This document shows, piece by piece, positions 57,363 to 64,000 of a stretch of 64,000 bases of DNA. The notes below the pieces were generated by a model, which worked only from the letters and a program-made list of their open reading frames with translations, ran no database searches and had not been told where the DNA came from. The DNA lies in contig NC_134028.1 of NCBI RefSeq assembly GCF_964204645.1, forward strand, positions 20,682,153-20,746,152, read 5' to 3'. Source of the DNA: Tubulanus polymorphus. Taxonomy: Eukaryota; Nemertea; Palaeonemertea; Tubulaniformes; Tubulanidae. The translations under genes were made by a program, and so were the position numbers. Within the stretch, counting starts at the first letter, position 1; the number at the start of each line of letters is the position of its first letter.

Positions 57363-59111
57363 ATGGCTGTGGCTGGACCTACAACTCCTACTTCGCCTAC
57401 AACTCCTACTCCTAATTCTCCGTCGGCTAAACTCATCGATAAACCGTATGATTATTTGTTAAAGTTTTTATTAGTCGGCGACAGTGATGTCGGTAAGGAG
57501 GAATTATTGAATGGATTGGATACCGGCGCAGCTGAGTTACCGTACGGGTTCACAACTAGCGGTAATTATGGCGATTTACTTGATCCACATCTACGTGTTA
57601 CTATTCCACTTATCATCATTTACTTATCTACATCTACATATTACTATTCCACTGATCATCATTTACTTTATCCACCTCTACGTGTTACTATTCCACTTAT
57701 CATTTACTTATCTACATCTACATATTACTATTCCACTGATCATCATTTACCTTATCCACCTCTACGTGTTACTATTCCACTTATCATCATTTACTTCATC
57801 CACCTCTTAAGTGTTACTATTCCACTTATCATCATTTACATTATCCACATCTAGGTAGAACTATTCCACTTATCGTCATTTACTTTATCCACATCTACGT
57901 ATTACTATTCCACTTATCATCATTTACTTTAACCACATATATGTATTAGGCCTACTATTCCACTTATCATCATTTACTTTATCCTCCTCTACGTATTACT
58001 ATTCCACTTATCATCATTTACTTTAACCACATATATGTATTAGGCCTACTATTCCACTTATCATCATTTACTTTTTCCACCTTCCATGATTCCATTTTGA
58101 TTCCACTCATTTATCCACCTCTACTGGCTGATAAAATTCCATTTCATTCACACCTACAGGACCCAGTACAGTTCCTAATAATAATCCACAGTTCTGAGTT
58201 AAGATTTGACTCTTGTGAGTTAACTCATTGAAAATGAACTGATTTTAACTCTAGAGTTAACTATAACTCGCAACTATTGAACTACTTTTTAGGATTTTAT
58301 ATATCCTTTACAGCCAAGCCCCGATATACTGCCCTCTCATATATCGCCACCCCTGCCTAACACCAGGTTTTCTCAATGTACATCTCTATACAAATACTGA
58401 GTAAAACACCCCTGATGTGGGCGGTATATCGGGGGTTGACTGTATCTTTACTAAAACACTTCCTCAATATCGGTAATTGCTACAAATTTACTTAACCCTT
58501 TCAGTGCTGACTAATCAATACCCTATAGTGCTGGAGATGATTTGAAAATTTTGATAAAATGCCACCCTAGTGTGTTGAATAACGGGAATACCACTATAGT
58601 GCGTCTACACCGCGGCGCTGTGTATCGTTAATTACTCATATTTAACTACATTTGACAGGTGCTGCCATCTTTCAATAAAGATAAAACTTATCACAAATTA
58701 CATCAATACACCGCAGTGCGGTTTACTAGCAAAATCCATCACCGATTTATACACTGCACTGCGGTGTCGACGCACTGAAAGGGTTAAATGAGCATCTTGT
58801 ACATGAAAAAAGAAGTTGATGATATGTAACTTTAGGTTATGTATGGAAAATCTATAATCTGCCTGGGTATGGAAAATGAAATTGGTTAACTCGGTAGGAT
58901 GTAAGAACCCTGTTGATAATGATGATTTTAACTCTGCAGGCTATTTGAGAAGGGTTGAAATGCTTCAGCTTGTACTCAAAAGGGCAGTAGGTGATCAGGC
59001 AATGCTGCAGAATTCTCGACGTTTATTGTAATGATTTCTGTAAATTTCAGGAATCGATTATAAAACCACAACGATTTTATTGGATGGAAAAAGAGTGAAG
59101 TTACAGTTATG
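57363..59111 (+). CDS. RAB40: RAB40-family GTPase, first two exons
   Basis: RAB40 proteins are small GTPases with a SOCS box that recruit Cullin-5 ubiquitin ligase. Exon 1 (57,363-57,561) has a Pro/Thr-rich start, then [20 protein letters not shown], the P-loop region, and [10 protein letters not shown]. Exon 2 (59,051-59,111) continues in phase with [20 protein letters not shown], the switch-I/strand region typical of RAB40. The DTSGQGR switch II, the rest of the GTPase fold and the SOCS box must lie beyond the window; I find no further exon up to 64,000. Intron 1 is 1.5 kb and intron 2 at least 4.9 kb. Confidence 0.9.
57575..58075. repeat. Minisatellite of about 46 bp in RAB40 intron 1
   Basis: About ten units with ACTATTCCACTTATCATCAT and CCACATCTACGTGTT variants. 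Early units stay in frame with exon 1 after the donor, which makes the exon look longer than it is. Confidence 0.9.
58309..58444. mobile_element. TIR element with TA target site, copy 2
   Basis: Same family as 49,766-49,933. Ends are CAGCCAAGCCCCGATATAC and TATATCGGGGGTTGACTG, flanked by TA. Confidence 0.8.
58493..58787. mobile_element. TIR element, TTAACCCTTTCAGTGC family
   Basis: Ends TTAACCCTTTCAGTGC and GCACTGAAAGGGTTAA are perfect inverted repeats. The interior has ACACCGCAGTGCGG-type palindromes. A related end is at about 49,559. Confidence 0.8.
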
Positions 59112-60635
59112 GTAAGTGCAAAGAGAGTGCAGAGATGCAGAGCTGCCAACTGTTCCGGATTTTCAGTATTTGTTACTTTTCCATAATTGATGAGAAATAC
59201 GGATTTGATTTTTTGATGCACATAGAAATATGAAAGATGTTACTGCGGGTCCTACTGTCGATTAATGATCAATTTGAACATGTTCTATCATGTTTCAATG
59301 AAATATTACTGAAAAAGTATCAATTTGTTACTGGTAGCACTTTTCAGAGGTTGGCATCTCTGGAGATGGAGAAATGTCCACGTAGTTTTCCCTAGCAGAT
59401 ATAGATGTAGAGTGTTTGAAAAGCGGGGGGATTCGGGGGCAGTGCACTGTGAATGGAAATTAATTCATAGTTGCTGGCATAGGTGATCTGGGGGATCCTA
59501 CACAGGAAAAAATGCTTGTGCTGTAGAAGGCATTTATTGCATTAAATCAATATTTTCAAAAAATAATTCAGGTATTATAATAATCATTCCTCATTTATTT
59601 TCCCGATGTTTTCTTTTTTTTCACCACAACGCTCAATTGAAAAATGGGGCACGCAACCTTCCTGAATGCCCCTCTTAATCCACCCCTGCTGTAGTTTGTG
59701 AATCTCCATTATAGAAGATAGGAAGTACGCATGTATTAGAGCAGGTGTTCACCACAGACTGTAACAGTCTGACGCTCTGTTTATATAGGCCCTGATACTG
59801 AATAAAAAAACCCGTCTGTCTGGATTTATTTTCCCCCTTGTTAAAACATGTTTATTCTAATAATAAGTGGGGTACATATTGAGCATAGGCTTTGCGTTCA
59901 GGACTGGACCCAGGTCTAAACGTTTACTTAAATCATTTCCCCTTTATTAAAACATGTTTATTTTTATGATAAGTTAGGTACATATTGAGCGTAGGGTTTG
60001 CGTTCTGGACTGGACTCGGGTCTAAACATGGTCTTAAATCGTGCAGCCGGATGTAAACAGGGGCGGATCCATAATTTCCAAAGCCGGGAGGTGCTCTGCT
60101 AGTAATATTTGAGAAAATCTTGAAAAACCTCAGTCCAATTTCCGTGTGTTCTGAGCGTTTTTATGCACTGCTTGATACGCATGTATCTAAAATGTACTTT
60201 GAAATGTACGGTAATGTTGAAAACTGATGATAAATGATAGAAAGGAAATTTATGTAAGGGGGCAGGTGCCGTAGCAGCACCCAAAGAAGCCCTGGATCCA
60301 TGACTGGTTAAGTTTTTGGTAGGGTTGGCTAATGAACCAGGCAGTGTTTAGACTGGTCTGGAATCAAAGCCTTATCAGCGCATAAAAGTGAATGTGGTCG
60401 CCTTCACAGGGTCGCTCTCTAGTTTATTCGTTTCCAATAATTCAAACGTTCAATTCAAATTCCGAATTATCTAACGAGGCTGTAGAACTTCAGGTATAAA
60501 GGATAGGTTGATTCAATGCACACGGCTCCTATGTTTTGCAAAGGATTCCACCAAATAGAACCCGCAGAGAGTGTAAGCAGTACTGCTGTATTTGCTCGGA
60601 GGGCAGTTTACTGTGTTTATCTCGCAGTGTTTATC
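59112..60635. other. RAB40 intron 2, left part
   Basis: No exon seen. A 106-bp segment is duplicated in tandem at about 59,841 and 59,947 (TTAAAACATGTTTATT). Confidence 0.5.
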
Positions 60636-60713
60636 TCATAGCTCTCTCTCTCTCCCCCTCTCTCTCTCCCCCTCCCTCCCCTCCCCTCCCTCCCTCCCTC
60701 CCTCCCTCCCTCC

Positions 60714-60769
<56 letters not shown>

Positions 60770-61033
60770 CTCCCTCCCTCCCTCCCTCCCTCCCTCCCTC
60801 CCTCCCTCCTCCCTCTCTCTCTCTCTCTCTCTCTCCCTCTCTCTCTCTCCCCCCCTCTCCCTCTCCCCCTCTCCCTCTCTCCCCCTCCCCCCCCTCCCCC
60901 TCCCCCTCCTCCTCCCCTCCCCTCCCCCTCCCCCTCCCCTCCCCCTCCCCCTCCCCCTCCCCTCCCCCTCCCCCTCCCCCTCCCCCTCCCCCTCCCCCTC
61001 CCCCTCCCCCTCCCCCTCCCCCTCCCCCTCCCT

Positions 61034-61110
<77 letters not shown>
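60636..61110. repeat. Polypyrimidine tract (CT)n/(CCCT)n/(CCCCCT)n
   Basis: About 470 bp of almost pure C and T on the plus strand. Successive blocks are CT, CCCT and CCCCCT repeats, with CT again at the end. All long frames across it (Ser/Pro/Leu-rich or Glu/Arg-rich) are artefacts of the repeat. Confidence 0.95.
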
Positions 61111-62168
61111 TCCTTTTCACTTCATTGCACCCCTAACACCCCTCTAAAACATGATATCAGTGTTTAACTGGTGTAAAGAGTTGTGCCGAAGAAACCTGTT
61201 GGTTAATGATTTCTACTTAGAACTCAGTAGAGATCTCACATAGGCTGAGAGAGTGGATAGATATAGAACCATTTAACGCCAACCAGTACAACTCCCTCGA
61301 TTTCTTAAAAACTCCTAAACAGAAAAAGCTTTTAAAGGCGCTTGAAGCTCCTTTTAATTTGAGCAAAAATGCCCAAAACTCCTTAAATTTTCGAGAAATA
61401 GGCAATAAGAAATGTTCGTGATTGTACAGACTACACCTCAATTGGTGCAGTTGGGACCAAGATTTTTTTTAACCCAGCTGATAAATAAGAAACATAGTTT
61501 AGTTTTTTTTAATGTATACACGATGAAATTTTGCTTTCAAAACCATCAAATAACTGGTTTGCCGAGATAAACAGTTACCACGTCAGGAGGTATCTATTGT
61601 TAATAGGGATATGAAAATGATGCAAAATTTAGAACGTTTTCCTTTCAAACTACTTAAAAACTCCTTTATAGCCATAGCCAGAAACAACTGATCTAGACTT
61701 AGAGTTTGTAGCCTTTTGTCTTTATAATGTCAAGGACTTCAAACTTTTTCACACTTTCAATCAGTACCAGGTAGTTTATGATTCTGCCGGTAGCTTTTTG
61801 ATACTAAAGTATTGTGTATACACACTACTATTTTTTCTCAAAATGAATAACCGTAAAAAAATAATCATGACCTAAATACAATATGTAGCATTCAGTGAAA
61901 TCACAATTCATTGTATATAGAATACGTAAATACTGAACAAGCAGCAGTTAATTGCGTATTTGATGCTGCGAAATTGATGAAGATCATTTGATCCGTACTA
62001 TATAGAGATAGAACACATGATCCTCGTAACAATAAGAGTTCTATATAATACATGTAATAAAAAGGTTCGAAATTTGCAAATTCTGATTTTAGTTCATTTC
62101 GCGGGGCTCTGTTGATATCATTTCAAATCTACGCATGTTTCGTACGTTTTTACACGATCGCGATCATC
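61111..62168. other. RAB40 intron 2, middle; nothing recognised
   Basis: AT-rich sequence without splice-bounded open frames or clear repeats. Confidence 0.4.
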
Positions 62169-62511
62169 AGCCGCGATCACACGTGCATTTTTGGCCCGTG
62201 CCAAATTTGGCCCGGAACAACTGTTCACACGGGTGCCAAATGGGCCCGAGCCTGTTTGGCCCGGGCCAAATTTGGCCCCGACCAAAAACGTCGGACCAGG
62301 CCCGAGCCTAATTTTAGCACCAGACAAATGATTGCGTTTGAATTGCAACTAGCACCGGAAATGATCCACTTCGCTTTGTTTAAGCATTGTTGCGTATCGA
62401 GTGAATGGTTTGCGTGTGAACACGCTCTCTAATTAGGCACAGACCAAATTTGGCCGAGCCTGATCGGTGCCAATTTGGCCCGGGCCAAATCGTCTCCGTG
62501 TGATCGCGGCT
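62169..62511. mobile_element. TIR element, AGCCGCGATCACACG family
   Basis: Termini AGCCGCGATCACACG and CGTGTGATCGCGGCT are inverted repeats. The interior is dense in TTTGGCCCGGGCCAAA-type palindromes. No protein. Confidence 0.85.
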
Positions 62512-62781
62512 TATCGTATATATCTGTCGGGGTTTAATCTTTGCTACCTTGAATCGGCGCGGGCTATAAGCCGCCTCTTATCCCTCGCATTGCGTATCCT
62601 CTAGGCCTATCGGAAGGCCTATTAATCTTAATTGATTACATTGTACAGGGTGGCTTACTCCCTCATCTTTTATTAAGCGTTCAATTATTAAAGCGTCTCG
62701 TTGAAAATAATGCCCGCTTTTACGTAATCTATCATATCGAGGTCGCATGCCGGTATTCTCTAGGACTACTTCCATTCCTAA

Positions 62782-63247
62782 AGCTAAGCATACATCGACA
62801 AAGCGATTGGAGACAACTAGTTGCTAGTAAGCGTGTACCCCGCCCACATTGAAAATTTAATGAAAGCTAGCAACTGCGTGGCTCATATCGGTCGTCAGGT
62901 CCATAGGGTGTACATCGACAGCAACTGAGATGTGTTTTAGCAAGTATTCTTGAGGGCATCACAAGTCACGTGACAAATTGCTTTGTTTTAGTCAGTTGCG
63001 CCATGTGTTGTTGATTATAGAGCGCTCACATCGACGGATATAACAGCAACTGAGTACAACTAGTTGCTCAAAAGTAGAACATCGGCAACTGGCTGGAACT
63101 GGAGATAGATGGACGCTAGTCAGTCGTAAGCTCGCTCATATCGAAAAAAATTCGAGCAACTGATTGTATCCAGCCAGTTCCTCTCGTGCGCCGAAAACTG
63201 CCCGGCAACTAGTTGTCTCCAATCGCAGTGTCGATGTATGCTAGGCT
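62782..63247. mobile_element. TIR element with about 43-bp inverted ends
   Basis: The left end (GCATACATCGAC, GCGATTGGAGACAACTAGTT) and right end (AACTAGTTGTCTCCAATCGC, GTCGATGTATGC) are near-perfect inverted repeats of about 43 bp. The 466-bp element is non-coding. Confidence 0.85.
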
Positions 63248-63683
63248 ATCGTATGTACTATTGTGATGTGGTTACGATCGTACATGCATAGAATTGAAAA
63301 CTCAGTCAGTGCCGATGATAAATTATTGAACGAAATTCAAAACTGAATATATTGACAGTTATACTGTTGGTGATTAGTATTCTCGGTGTACATTGTATTA
63401 GTATTGTTTGAATATTGGATTGAGTTTTTACGCGAGGAAACTTAATTCGATTGACCAGCTGCAGTTGCTACTGCTACTGAGCCTCTATACTTACAGCTCA
63501 TGTAGTTGGTATTATATTTGAAGTATTTTCCGCTCAATGGTTTAACTCTCTGGTTTTATAGATTTTATATGTAATTAAGGCATGCATTGAATTATTAATG
63601 AAGTCCTCCTGGACCCAATTCCACCGTTCCGCTGAGTCAGGATTGATTTGACTCAAGAGTTAACTCATTGAGAGAATGAACTA

Positions 63684-63867
63684 TACAGTCAGTCAAGCCC
63701 CAATATACCGTCCTCCCATATACCGCCACCCCCGCCTACCGCCAGGATTTATCAATGTACATCTCCATACAAATACTGAGTAAAATACCCCCTATATACC
63801 GCCATAATCTCTATACTGCCAAAATCGTTCTGCGCTGATGTGGGCGGTATATCAGGGGTTGACTGTA
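63684..63867. mobile_element. TIR element with TA target site, copy 3
   Basis: Same family as 49,766-49,933 with ends CAGTCAGTCAAGCCCCAATA and TATCAGGGGTTGACTG, flanked by TA. Just left is a TTGACTCAAGAGTTAACTC phrase, also found beside the satellite blocks at 14-16 kb. Confidence 0.8.
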
Positions 63868-64000
63868 GTTTTAATTAAGTTAACTTGCATCACTCTGGGG
63901 CTGGATCCTGGAATTATTTACGTTATTGAATGAAGTTTGAGCCACTTCAAACCACATTGATGAATTATTCAACATTTCCACCCCTACTATCCTTAGGCAT

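Noticed and set aside
57360-57854. Extended 164-codon first RAB40 exon
   Set aside because: A GT donor after ACTAGCG matches the phase of the GIDYKTTT exon; codons past it belong to a minisatellite.
60536-61167. Long Ser/Pro/Leu-rich and Arg/Glu-rich frames
   Set aside because: Produced by the polypyrimidine tract in every frame.

Overview
This is nuclear DNA from an invertebrate animal. Genes carry short GT-AG introns, and the encoded proteins are typical of bilaterians: betaine-homocysteine methyltransferase, a BMPER/crossveinless-2-like VWC-VWD protein, the decapping exoribonuclease DXO, a PALB2-like protein and RAB40. The many TIR elements, a tRNA-derived SINE, CR1/L2-type LINEs and a tyrosine-recombinase retroelement suggest a repeat-rich marine animal (mollusc, annelid or similar). 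The species cannot be fixed from the sequence alone.

The dominant structure is a tandem segmental duplication with a period of about 21.9 kb. Unit A (about 1-12,210) and unit B (about 21,898-43,730) have the same order: BHMT on the minus strand, a divergent BMPER-like gene on the plus strand, a small cationic-peptide gene, then the start of DXO. In unit A, DXO is cut off after a few codons and runs into unrelated sequence. In unit B it continues into a complete seven-exon gene. Between the units (12.8-21.9 kb) lies a cluster of four copies of an unrecognised small secreted-protein gene, arranged in inverted pairs around a tandem-repeat spacer. Only one copy keeps an open reading frame.

The two units have decayed differently. 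BHMT-A has lost a splice acceptor through a 16-bp deletion, while BHMT-B is intact. BMPER-A lacks the VWD exons. BMPER-B keeps them, but has a nonsense codon, has lost further VWC cysteines and carries a 9.9-kb insertion in an intron. A (CTG)n tract has 115 units in A and 8 in B. A 5'-truncated LINE sits only in A and the 9.9-kb LTR element only in B, so each unit provides the empty site for the other's insertion. The LTR element has 556-bp LTRs, PBS-like and PPT-like sites on the plus strand and no gag-pol of its own. It contains gag, RT-RNaseH, tyrosine recombinase and SGNH-hydrolase genes of a DIRS/Ngaro-like element on the opposite strand.

Right of the duplication, DXO (+) converges on PALB2 (-). 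PALB2 is head-to-head with RAB40 (+), which runs out of the window after two exons. Introns and spacers here are full of TIR elements, a near-perfect 220-bp hairpin, minisatellites and a 470-bp polypyrimidine tract. Exon structures were worked out by eye from splice sites, reading frame and A/B comparison, so boundaries may be off by a base or two.
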